NCBI GenBank assembly: GCA_040905665.1 | Contig: JBBDRD010000027.1 | Location: 124,001-188,000 of the forward strand | Direction of reading: 5' to 3' | DNA: 64,000 nt | Origin: DASVCN01 sp040905665 | GTDB lineage: Bacteria > Deinococcota > Deinococci > Deinococcales > Trueperaceae | In this document: piece after piece, positions 18,801-25,686 of the stretch | How the letters are laid out: each line of letters begins with the position of its first letter | How positions within the stretch are numbered: the stretch's first letter is position 1 | Notes under the pieces: generated by a model | Database searches by the model: none | What the model was told of the DNA's origin: nothing | What the model saw: the letters and a program-made list of their open reading frames with translations, nothing else | Translations under genes and position numbers: made by a program

Positions 18801-19113
18801 GGCGCTGGGGGAGATAGACGCTGCGCTCGAGCGTGCGCAGGCGGCCTTTGAACAGGTCGACGAAGTGGAGTGTGGGGTAGCCGTGGAGCGTGCGATGAGC
18901 AGCCGGGTGTTGGGGGAGATCCATTTAGCGCTCGACCGGCCCGCTGAGGCCCGTCGCTGGTTCGAAACGGCCATGCCGCCCCTGCAGGAGGCGAGAGAGG
19001 AAGAGGAGTTGATCAAGGCACGCCGCGGCTTGGAGACGGCGCAAGCGCGTCTCGAGGCGGAAGACTTGGCCCCCGAGCCGGAGAGTGAGCATGAAAAGGC
19101 GTTTTCGTCGTAG
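15850..19113 (+). CDS. Second Ser/Thr protein kinase - NTPase - TPR regulator
   Basis: The protein has 1087 aa with the same plan as its divergent neighbour but clearly different sequence. The kinase is at about 8-275 (GVGGMGVVYRAMD, VALKFLPE, HRDIKPANLFLS, KILDFGLVK, APEQ). A polar linker is at about 280-335. The NTPase begins FIGRENVLAELRGR, with Walker A GIAGTGKS and Walker B FVFCIDDLH. TPRs run from about 690 to 1070. The shorter DDLH-type NTPase resembles AAA/STAND ATPases used in large regulators. The start is ATG 15850, preceded by GGGGAGAGT. Together with the minus-strand kinase it forms a divergent pair around the GAF gene. Confidence 0.92.
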   Translation: MNTIVNPVLHYSIQDRLGVGGMGVVYRAMDTRLDRPVALKFLPEAMSINDNAKQRLTLEARAAAKLDHPNIGVIHDIEEADGRLFIVMALYEGESLKDRLQQGQLEIDEALGLAVQACRGLETAHEKGLIHRDIKPANLFLSRGGLLKILDFGLVKLEQAEGLTMPGSMVGTPEYMAPEQIRGRAVDRRADLWALGAVLYEMITSVSPFRANGELPAIILQVMNGEPRPIGELRSEVPDGLASVLEKALAKDREERYDSARELAGDLEALLGAGSGQERPQRSRLPGKTVTGSESRATPDSTNPVNSTASPVRDSVVDLTLDRPGTPQASALLEPVPRVPRFIGRENVLAELRGRLERDRLVAIRGIAGTGKSVLGSQLARESAPEENIFWFTFDSVEKNNLDSLFWSLAAFLRGRGETLLWRYLQGEIEAHKPLDMTVRMNLFLSSLISDEFVFCIDDLHLVAAVPQVADLLKTLQKHVARDGHGSHVAFVLMGRELPVDIDFRAESLVGFSAQETADLLASREVEGLSAELARRLCERTGGNPTILDLAASALSRLGQDQSAQADFIESMTGRNDIRDYVMRHIYADLPATEKSVLDALSIFSGSVELDAAEETLLAGGLQGIVPCVDNLIQKAIVHETGKGFIYCHELVREFCYRSLERPIKRDLHEHAARYYEERKNILRASHHYLQLGEAERALELLTANVQAIIHSGGASSLIDQLAGFDLAALDEEYQMAALRAKGEAHFVRGEFREAARLYREALDEAFEEADEAELLCRIASALDKTGDHEGAIGYARRSLNAFQSLNDESGIAQVRRVLGWAHYRLGRLEEAQEEFEAGFGLAEKIDDRSLLAQLQQGLGVIDLRAGRLEAARARLDASRRAFREQRDRIGEAEAAGNLAWVYGRLGNVDRELALDRKVLEILEHIGDVGNLLIAYNNIGDLYFRNGGHAEAIEQYQKLAELAQRIEHTGWLISAGVGQAENHLALGEIDAALERAQAAFEQVDEVECGVAVERAMSSRVLGEIHLALDRPAEARRWFETAMPPLQEAREEEELIKARRGLETAQARLEAEDLAPEPESEHEKAFSS

Positions 19114-20473
19114 GGAGCAGGCCTTTTGGGCGTTTGGGATAAACGGGGCGGCGCGCATGCGAGCTCTGGCGCGTGGGCCGAGTCTCCTACTGGCCTTGGC
19201 ACTTCTCCTCGTTCTCGCCGCCTGCCTATCGCCACCAAACCTGGGCGGTGAAGGCGACCCTCCGCCCGGCGACGACATGGTTTGCGCCGAAACACCGGCC
19301 GGCTCGCCGGAGCCCACGCTCGAGTGCCGTTCGGAGGAAGCCGGCGTGGCGCTTGCGATCCCTTGGCAGGGAGCCCCCTTGGAGGTGGAGATACTTCGCG
19401 TGAACGACCAGGGCGACCTTTCGGGTGACGAGGAGTTCCAGCCGCTTTCGAGTCCGCCGCTGATCCACTTTCGAGTAGTCGACGAAGCAAGCGGCACACC
19501 GGTCGAACAGTTCGAGCCGCAGCTAGAGTTGACGGTCGAGTATGGCAACGAGGAGTTCGACTCAGCCGACCCGCGCGTGAATGAGGGCGAACTGGGGTTG
19601 GGAACTTGGGACGGTGAGCCGGGCGAATGGCTGATAGCCGGCCACGGCGTATTCGAGTCGGGATTCTGGGTAGCCGATCCGCGTCTCGGTCAGGAGGCGC
19701 TCACTCTAATGGCCAACGCGGACGAAAGGATCCCGCGCTTCAAGATGACGGGTGATGAAACGGCAGGCCATGCAAGCGCCCTCATCTCCCGGGCGCCATC
19801 GTCCCTCGCCCTCGCCTGGGGCGCCATGCCGTTCGACGAAGGCCACATGCTGGTAGCTTTCGATCCTTGCCAAACGACCGAGGATCCGGAGCTGGCAGTA
19901 ATGGTCGTCGAGTGCATCTCGACCGACGGCGCCGTAACCGTACGCGTGCCCTACCAACAAAACGGCGCTGTCGCGCCGCGGGTGATCGCCCTACCCTGGA
20001 ACAAGGACCAGACGCTGGAGACACCCACCGATGCCGAAGCCGCTACGACCGAGCACGATCGCTCGCTAATGAATTTCCTGGTGGTCAACGCGGCCGACCG
20101 CACGACGGTACTCACCTCGTTCGATCCGCCGATCGAATATGAAATCGTCTACTCCCCCAGCGAGATTTTTGTCGCCGGGTCGGAGCAGGAGTTCAGGGAC
20201 CTGACGGTGAGCTACTGGGACGAGGAGACGGAGGAGTTGGTGGTGCTGGGAGGTGGCAACACCTCGGAGTGCTTCGATCTGGCGACCGAGCAGCTCAAGG
20301 TGGGTTGTCCTTGGGGCCAGCCGCAGGCGGCAACTCCGACCAACGATCCGGCCTACGTGAGAGCGACCGAGACTGAGCCGCGCTTCTATCGGATGGAGGA
20401 TGCTCAGGGCAACGGACGCGCCAAGTTCTTCTTCGACCGCTGGGGTGACCGGATGGTGGCGTTCGGCCGCTAG
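19085..20473 (+). CDS. Secreted lipoprotein of unknown function
   Basis: The frame is open from GTG 19085 (462 aa); ATG 19091 has a GGAGAG site before it, and ATG 19157 gives a more usual signal peptide. The segment SLLLALALLLVLAAC is a lipoprotein signal with an LAAC lipobox, so the protein should be anchored to a membrane by its N-terminal Cys. The mature part has two related halves, each with PW(Q/N)..., LIHFRVVDEASGTPVEQFEP or FLVVNAADRTTVLTSFDPPIEYE, and LGTWDGEPGEWL or YWDEETEELVVL, so it looks like a tandem beta domain. No enzyme motif is visible. It overlaps the 3' end of the kinase gene and is probably cotranscribed with it. Confidence 0.75.
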   Translation: MSMKRRFRRREQAFWAFGINGAARMRALARGPSLLLALALLLVLAACLSPPNLGGEGDPPPGDDMVCAETPAGSPEPTLECRSEEAGVALAIPWQGAPLEVEILRVNDQGDLSGDEEFQPLSSPPLIHFRVVDEASGTPVEQFEPQLELTVEYGNEEFDSADPRVNEGELGLGTWDGEPGEWLIAGHGVFESGFWVADPRLGQEALTLMANADERIPRFKMTGDETAGHASALISRAPSSLALAWGAMPFDEGHMLVAFDPCQTTEDPELAVMVVECISTDGAVTVRVPYQQNGAVAPRVIALPWNKDQTLETPTDAEAATTEHDRSLMNFLVVNAADRTTVLTSFDPPIEYEIVYSPSEIFVAGSEQEFRDLTVSYWDEETEELVVLGGGNTSECFDLATEQLKVGCPWGQPQAATPTNDPAYVRATETEPRFYRMEDAQGNGRAKFFFDRWGDRMVAFGR

Positions 20474-20534
20474 TAACGTTTGGGCTGGCGCGGTGCAGTG
20501 CGCCTACTTGTTGCGCAGCCGAGTAAGGCAGGAG

Positions 20535-20558
20535 GAGCCGGGCAGTCCAGCCCGGCTC
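20535..20558 (+). terminator. GC-rich hairpin after the kinase-lipoprotein unit
   Basis: A perfect 9-bp inverted repeat (GAGCCGGGC / GCCCGGCTC) with a 6-base loop lies 62 bases after the lipoprotein stop. It is followed only by TTCACCATTT, so the U-tract is weak. It probably ends or attenuates the upstream transcript. Confidence 0.5.
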
Positions 20559-20645
20559 TTCACCATTTGACGATTTCAACCGTTGTAGTTTTCGTTTGCG
20601 CTCGCTGTCCCTGTTACTCCCGCACGAGCCGCTACACTTGGGCCT

Positions 20646-21098
20646 GTGGTCACACTCTTCACCATCGGTTACCAGGGCACCTCCCCCGAGGAGTTTCTCG
20701 ACTGCCTTTCGCACAACGGCGTGTCGCTGCTCGTTGACGTGCGGGAACGAACCGCGAGCCGCAAGGCTGGTTTCTCTAAGACGAAGCTGGCAGCCACCCT
20801 TATGGAAGCGGGAATCGCCTACGAACATTGGAAGGACCTGGGCACGCCCAAGCCGATTCGCGACCTGCTTCGCAAAGGTAAGGACTGGGCCGCCTACAGC
20901 GAAGCCTACCAGGACCGGCTCGATGACAGGCGCGACCTCGTCGCCGCGCTGGCCGAGCGGCTGGCGAGGGAAACGCCCTGCCTGCTCTGCTTCGAACGTG
21001 ACGCGCTAAGCTGCCACCGCTCGCTGGTCACGCAGCGAATGCAGGACCAGGGTTACATAGGCGACGTTGTACATCTAGCCCCGATACTCGCCAAGTGA
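20646..21098 (+). CDS. DUF488 family protein
   Basis: The protein has 150 aa from a GTG start. It shows the DUF488 hallmarks: opening TLFTIGYQGTSPEEFLDCL, then LLVDVRERTASRKAGFSKTKL, HWKDLGTPKPIRD, and CLLCFERDALSCHRSLV near the C-terminus, with conserved Cys and His. The domain is small, cytoplasmic and common in bacteria, with no established reaction. Its start is 88 bases after the hairpin at 20535, and the CNNM-like genes follow 40 bases downstream. Confidence 0.88.
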   Translation: MVTLFTIGYQGTSPEEFLDCLSHNGVSLLVDVRERTASRKAGFSKTKLAATLMEAGIAYEHWKDLGTPKPIRDLLRKGKDWAAYSEAYQDRLDDRRDLVAALAERLARETPCLLCFERDALSCHRSLVTQRMQDQGYIGDVVHLAPILAK

Positions 21099-21138
21099 AC
21101 GGGTCGAGTAGGCCACTCCTCTTCGACGGTGGCGGAGA

Positions 21139-22467
21139 GTGATCGCCGCAATCCTGCTGGTCGTAATTCTCCTGATCCTGATCAACTCCCTCTATGTCGC
21201 CGCCGAGTTCGCCACCATCAGCTCGCGTCGGGCCCGTGTCGCCGACCTGGCGAGCGAGGGTAACGTTAGAGCGCGCGCACTTCTGCCAATCCTCGAGGAC
21301 CGCGCGCGGCTCGACCGCTACATCGCCGGCTGTCAGGTGGGAATCACCCTCTCCTCGTTGCTGGTGGGCTTCTACGGTCAGGCCCAGCTCACGCCGATCG
21401 TCGCGCCGCTGTTGGCGCGCCTGGGATTGCCGGAGGCGGCCGCGACGTCGGTAAGCGTCATCGGCGTGCTGCTGAGCCTCACGTTTTTCCAGGTCGTTTT
21501 CGGTGAACTGCTGCCCAAGTCGATTGCGCTGAGGTTCCCCGAGCGGGTATCTCTGTTGGTGCTCCTCCCCATGCGCTGGTCGCTGGTGATCCTGCGGCCG
21601 CTCATCTACCTCCTCAACGGTTCCGCGCTGTTCATTCTCAAGCGCTTCGGCCGCTCGGATATCAAGGAGAGTCACGTCCACCATCCCGACGAGCTGGAGG
21701 CGATCTTTAGTGAGAGCGCGTCGGGCGGCCTAATAGACGCCAGCGAGCGGGAGATGCTCTCCAACGTGTTCCACCTTAGTGAGCGGGTCGCTCGCCAGAT
21801 AATGATCCCGCGCACGCGAATCGTCGCCGCTCCACTTGACGCCAAACCGGGCGAGCTCATCCGCGAGTTGGTAGCTTCGCCCCACACCCGCTTCCCCGTC
21901 TTCGAGGGCAGCATAGACGGTATTCGTGGTTTCATCCATCTGCGTGAGCTCTACGCTCTCGCAAAGGAGGACCCGAGCGGGGATCTGCGATCGATTGTCC
22001 ACCCCATGCCGGTTCTGCCCGAGTTCCTCTCGGTTACAGAGGTGTGGGCTCGCCTGCGGCTCGAGCGCAGCAGCATGGCGGCGATCTTCGACGAGTACGG
22101 CGGTGTCGAAGGTATCGTCACGATCGAGGACGTGCTGGAGGAGGTCTTTGGCGAGCTGCAGGACGAGTTCGACCAGGAGCGCGAGCTATTCCAAGAGGAT
22201 TCCGGCGGCTACGTGACACTCCGCGGCGACCTGCTCGTCTCCGAGGTCAACGAACGTTTCCTGCTGGCCCTGCCCGAGGAGCGTGCCGACACGATCGGTG
22301 GACTCGTGATGGACCGGCTCGAGCGCGTCGCCCGCGATGGCGACGAGGTGGTAGTCGCAGGCGTCAAACTGCAGGTGACCGAGGTGCAGCGGCAAGCGGT
22401 GAGACAGGTGCGCTTTTCGCCCGACGAGGTCGAGCGGGAACGAGGAGGGCCCGAAAGCCATGGTTAA
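21139..22467 (+). CDS. CNNM/CorC-type membrane protein with CBS pair (hemolysin-family)
   Basis: The protein has 442 aa from GTG 21139. An N-terminal DUF21 membrane domain (about 1-185; LLVVILLILINSLYVAAEFA, then GITLSSLLVGF, VVFGELLPKSIALRFPE) is followed by tandem CBS domains (about 205-330; IMIPRTRIVAAPLD, FPVFEGSIDGIRGFIHLREL, AAIFDEYGGVEGIVTIEDVLEE). A CorC_HlyC domain forms the end. The family exports or regulates Mg2+ and related cations across the cytoplasmic membrane. The old hemolysin name is misleading. It overlaps the next gene, a paralogue, by 8 bases. Confidence 0.92.
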   Translation: MIAAILLVVILLILINSLYVAAEFATISSRRARVADLASEGNVRARALLPILEDRARLDRYIAGCQVGITLSSLLVGFYGQAQLTPIVAPLLARLGLPEAAATSVSVIGVLLSLTFFQVVFGELLPKSIALRFPERVSLLVLLPMRWSLVILRPLIYLLNGSALFILKRFGRSDIKESHVHHPDELEAIFSESASGGLIDASEREMLSNVFHLSERVARQIMIPRTRIVAAPLDAKPGELIRELVASPHTRFPVFEGSIDGIRGFIHLRELYALAKEDPSGDLRSIVHPMPVLPEFLSVTEVWARLRLERSSMAAIFDEYGGVEGIVTIEDVLEEVFGELQDEFDQERELFQEDSGGYVTLRGDLLVSEVNERFLLALPEERADTIGGLVMDRLERVARDGDEVVVAGVKLQVTEVQRQAVRQVRFSPDEVERERGGPESHG

Positions 22468-23770
22468 CGTTCTACTGCCCCTCCTCGTTATCATTCTCCT
22501 CATCGTCCTCAACGGCGTCTTCGTGGCGGCCGAGTTCGCCATCGTCGCCGCCCCGCGCCCGCGACACGCCCAGGGGGGTAAGCAGAGTTGGGCGTCGCGT
22601 TACGTGCGCCGGGTCCTGTCCAGTACCTCGTCACAAGATCGCTACATCGCAATAGCTCAGCTGGGCATCACCCTGGCGACCATCGGCCTGGGCATGTACG
22701 GCGAGCCGGCGATCGCGGCTTGGATCTATGGTCCGGTCGAACGCGCCTTCGGGATCAGCGAGGCCGTTGCGCACACGGTTGGCACGGTGTTGGCGGTACT
22801 GGCCATGACCTACTTCCACGTAGTCGTCGGCGAGATGATTCCCAAGGCGTTGGCATTGCAATCTCCCGAGCGAACTGCGATGGGTGTGGCCCGGCCCATG
22901 TACCTGACCGGCATCGTCTTCCGCCCGCTGGTTGCGCTGTTGAACGGGGTGGGGAATGCGCTGCTGCGGCTCTTCCGCGTCCCGCTCGGTGGTGAGGCAC
23001 GCTTCTACTCCCCGGCCGAGCTGGTGCATTTGGTGGACGAGAGCCGCGGGGAGGGCGCGGTGAGTGAGGAGGAGCAGCAGCTCATTCGCAACATCCTCGA
23101 CTTCGGCGAGCTCGAGGTGCGGCATGTGATGGTGCCGCGAGTGAAAGTGGCGTGCTTGTCGGTCGACGCGAGCTGGGATCAGGCGCGCAGCTTCATCGGC
23201 GAGCATCAGTACAGCCGCTACCCGGTCTACCAGGGCGACCTCGATCGTGTGGTGGGTATCCTCCACGTGAGGGACTTCATAAAGCGAGATGTCGCCCAGG
23301 AGCCGAGCGAACTGCGCTCACTGGTGCGGCGCGTTCCACGTGTTCCCGAGGCGATGCCTATAGAGCGCCTGCTCACCTCATTCAAGCGCCTCCACGTACA
23401 CATGGCGATAGTGGTGGGCGAGCATGGAGGCACCAGTGGGATCGTGACGCTCGACGACCTCCTCGAGGAGGTCGTGGGCGACGTCGAAGACGAGTTCGAC
23501 ATCGGCGAGCGTCCCGAGGTGGAGGAAATGGCCGACGGTACTTTCCTGGTCGACGGCGGCTTGCCGCTCTACCACTTCAACGAGCGGTTCGCCACCCAGC
23601 TGGAGGCCGAGGAGTCGACCACCACGGGGGGCTTCGTGCTCGAGCAGCTCAAGCGCGTTCCCCGGCGCGGCGACGAGGTTTCGGTGCAGAACTTGCTGCT
23701 GAGGGTCGAGGAGATGGAGGGGCTGGCCATCGGCCGGTTGCTGGTGGTGCCGCTGAAGGAAGACACGTAA
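22460..23770 (+). CDS. CNNM/CorC-type membrane protein, paralogue of the upstream gene
   Basis: The protein has 436 aa with the same DUF21-CBS-CBS-CorC_HlyC order. Visible blocks are VIILLIVLNGVFVAAEFA, QLGITLATIGLGMYGEPA, VVGEMIPKALALQSPE, VMVPRVKVACLSVD, YPVYQGDLDRVVGILHVRD, and MAIVVGEHGGTSGIVTLDDLLEE. Differences spread over the whole length show an old duplication; the two products may form a heteromer. ATG 22460 lies inside the upstream gene, and its TAA shares a base with the following DUF421 start, so the three genes are coupled. Confidence 0.92.
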   Translation: MVNVLLPLLVIILLIVLNGVFVAAEFAIVAAPRPRHAQGGKQSWASRYVRRVLSSTSSQDRYIAIAQLGITLATIGLGMYGEPAIAAWIYGPVERAFGISEAVAHTVGTVLAVLAMTYFHVVVGEMIPKALALQSPERTAMGVARPMYLTGIVFRPLVALLNGVGNALLRLFRVPLGGEARFYSPAELVHLVDESRGEGAVSEEEQQLIRNILDFGELEVRHVMVPRVKVACLSVDASWDQARSFIGEHQYSRYPVYQGDLDRVVGILHVRDFIKRDVAQEPSELRSLVRRVPRVPEAMPIERLLTSFKRLHVHMAIVVGEHGGTSGIVTLDDLLEEVVGDVEDEFDIGERPEVEEMADGTFLVDGGLPLYHFNERFATQLEAEESTTTGGFVLEQLKRVPRRGDEVSVQNLLLRVEEMEGLAIGRLLVVPLKEDT

Positions 23771-24282
23771 TGCTCCTCGACGCTCAACAACTTGGACGCA
23801 TCCTGTTGGTGGGCCCACTCGCCTACCTGCTGGTGATAGTCCTGCTACGCGCATCGGGCAAGCGGACGCTGTCGAAGATGAACGCCTTCGACTTCATCGT
23901 TACCATCGCCCTGGGCTCCATGCTGGCCACGATCATCCTCGATGACGACATCTCTCTCCTGGAAGGGGGCGTCGCGCTGACGGTGCTGATCCTGGGACAG
24001 CTCGTGATCACCTTCCTGTCCAGCCGCTCGAAGACATTCATGAGCCTGGTCAAGGCGCAGCCGACTCTCATCTACCATCGCGGCAACTATCTCGAGGACG
24101 TACTCGAGCGCGAAAGGGTGGCGCAGGAGGAAGTCCTGGCGGCGGCTCGCAGAGCGGGCCATCAATCGCTTTCAACGGTGGACGCAGTGGTGCTGGAGTC
24201 CGACGGCACCTTCTCAGTGCTTACCGCAAACCACGATTCTCTGCAAATCCCCAACGTCGACAGCGAAGGTTTTGACGATTAG
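23770..24282 (+). CDS. DUF421 (YetF-like) membrane protein
   Basis: The protein has 170 aa from ATG 23770, which overlaps the preceding stop (TAATG). The same frame is open upstream to 23152, but only as an antiparallel-free shadow of the CNNM gene, so I use 23770. It has three N-terminal membrane helices, the DUF421 signature LRASGKRTLSKMNAFDFIVTIALGSMLA, and a soluble C-terminal domain (AQPTLIYHRGNYLEDVLERERV, then LSTVDAVVLESDGTFSVL). YetF-like proteins have no settled function. Coupling to two CNNM proteins suggests a shared membrane role. Confidence 0.88.
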   Translation: MLLDAQQLGRILLVGPLAYLLVIVLLRASGKRTLSKMNAFDFIVTIALGSMLATIILDDDISLLEGGVALTVLILGQLVITFLSSRSKTFMSLVKAQPTLIYHRGNYLEDVLERERVAQEEVLAAARRAGHQSLSTVDAVVLESDGTFSVLTANHDSLQIPNVDSEGFDD

Positions 24283-24303
24283 TGCAAGGGTAGACTTACT
24301 CGC

Positions 24304-25491
24304 GTGACAGTGCATACGAAGCGCCGGACTACGGTGACAGGCGTCAACCTCGCCTTCCTCCTCACGTTGGCCCATACCGCCAACGACGCGTTCACCAACG
24401 TACTGCCCGTCTTCCTGCCAATTCTCCAGGTACGCTTTGGCCTCGGGGAAGCCGCTCTGGCCGGCTTCGTGGCGCTCATCTCCGTCTCGTCGAACGTCAT
24501 GCAGGCCTTCGCGGGGGCGCTGGTCGATCGTTGGGGGCGAAGACGCGCGGCGGCGTTGGGATTGATCGTGGGCTCGACCCTGATGAGCTTCCTGGCCGTC
24601 GTGCCCACCATTTGGGCGCTCTTTCTGCTCCTGGCGATCGGCGGCTTGGGTTCAGCGATCTTCCATCCGGCGGCGGCCTCGATGGTGCATGGCGCCGGCA
24701 CCCGCAAGGGTTTTGGCATGGGGCTGTTCATGGCCGGCGGACCGCTGGGTAGCGCCGTGATGCCGGTAATCGTTCTCTTGGTGATTCGCCGCTTTGGCCC
24801 CGAGTACGTCCCCTGGCTCGCCATCATCGGCGTGGTGCTTGGCCTGCTGCTCTTCCTGCTGTCGCCACGCCAGTCTCAACCGGTCGCCACCGAGAGGCCC
24901 CGAATCTTCGACCTTGCCCTCTTCGCCGGTCCGGTGGGTCTATTGAGCCTGGCGGGAACCATGCGTGCCGTCGCCTTCATCAGCTTCACGAACGCGATGC
25001 CTCTGTACTTGGTCAACGTAAGGGGGTTCAACCCCGACTCGGCCGTCATCGGCTGGACCCTGTTCAGCTACTCGGCGGCGGCGGCAGCCGGAGTCTTCAT
25101 TTCGGGAGCGCTCGAACATCGGGTAGGACGGGCAGGACTGGCCGCCGGTTGCATGCTCTTGGCCGTGCCGCTACTGCTCTCCACGCTGGTCGTAGTTCCC
25201 GGAAGCTGGCCCTACTACGCGCTGGTGGCGGCCGCCGGCATGTTCACGAATGCCGCGATCCCGCTGCTGCTGGTAAGTGCACAGGACCTTGCCCCGCACG
25301 CCGTTGCTACCGCTTCCGGCATGTTGATGGGATTCACCTGGGGCATGGCAGGAATTCTCTATGTGGGGTTCGGGGCCTTTCAAGAATTGCTGGGTCTGGT
25401 GCCGGCCCTTGCCATGAGCTTCGGCTTTCTGATTCCGGCGGCGCTACTTGCGTCGTTCGTGATGAGGCGTAACAATGCGGCAATCCGGTAA
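24304..25491 (+). CDS. MFS transporter
   Basis: The protein has 395 aa with about 12 membrane helices in two halves. The loop between helices 2 and 3 carries GALVDRWGRRRAAALG, the major-facilitator signature, and residues 115-145 (GLGSAIFHPAAASMVHGAGTRKG) resemble fosmidomycin-resistance-type MFS members. The N-terminal half has LLTLAHTANDAFTNVLPVFLP, also typical of that subgroup. The substrate is unknown; drug or small-metabolite efflux is the usual role. GTG 24304 is used. It lies 21 bases after the DUF421 gene. Confidence 0.88.
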   Translation: MTVHTKRRTTVTGVNLAFLLTLAHTANDAFTNVLPVFLPILQVRFGLGEAALAGFVALISVSSNVMQAFAGALVDRWGRRRAAALGLIVGSTLMSFLAVVPTIWALFLLLAIGGLGSAIFHPAAASMVHGAGTRKGFGMGLFMAGGPLGSAVMPVIVLLVIRRFGPEYVPWLAIIGVVLGLLLFLLSPRQSQPVATERPRIFDLALFAGPVGLLSLAGTMRAVAFISFTNAMPLYLVNVRGFNPDSAVIGWTLFSYSAAAAAGVFISGALEHRVGRAGLAAGCMLLAVPLLLSTLVVVPGSWPYYALVAAAGMFTNAAIPLLLVSAQDLAPHAVATASGMLMGFTWGMAGILYVGFGAFQELLGLVPALAMSFGFLIPAALLASFVMRRNNAAIR

Positions 25492-25555
25492 TGGCGCTAG
25501 CGTGGCGGAGTGGCCTGGGCGCAGGGCCGGAGTCAGGGAGTGTTGAAGTGACTTA

Positions 25556-25587
25556 CCCCGCGGACTAAAGCCAGGGGCTTGCGCGGG
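25556..25587. repeat. Solo imperfect hairpin resembling an IS200/IS605-type element end
   Basis: Outer arms CCCGCG and CGCGGG enclose inner arms AAGCC and GGCTT. Read on the minus strand it contains GGCTTTAGTCCGCGGGG, the kind of GGCTTTAG...GGGG hairpin found at ends of IS605/IS1341-type elements and in their omega RNAs. No tnpA or tnpB is near, so at most it is a relic or a small non-autonomous copy. The identification is from memory of such ends. Confidence 0.4.
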
Positions 25588-25597
25588 TCATTCAGTC

Positions 25598-25637
25598 AGA
25601 ACAAAAATCAGCGGTTCCCTGAATTCGGCAACCGCTG
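25598..25637 (-). terminator. Rho-independent terminator of the subtilisin gene
   Basis: On the minus strand an 8-bp stem (CAGCGGTT / AACCGCTG, loop 13 bases) is followed by ATTTTTGTT, a good intrinsic terminator about 50 bases after the protease stop at 25687. Confidence 0.65.
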
Positions 25638-25686
25638 AGTCGCGCCTTGCTCTTTTAGCGACCGCTCAAGGACGGGTTCACGCCGA

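Noticed and set aside
23152..23769. 5' extension of the DUF421 frame (376 codons in total)
   Set aside because: It translates the CNNM gene in another frame to an Arg-rich peptide; the DUF421 protein starts at 23770 with a normal membrane helix.
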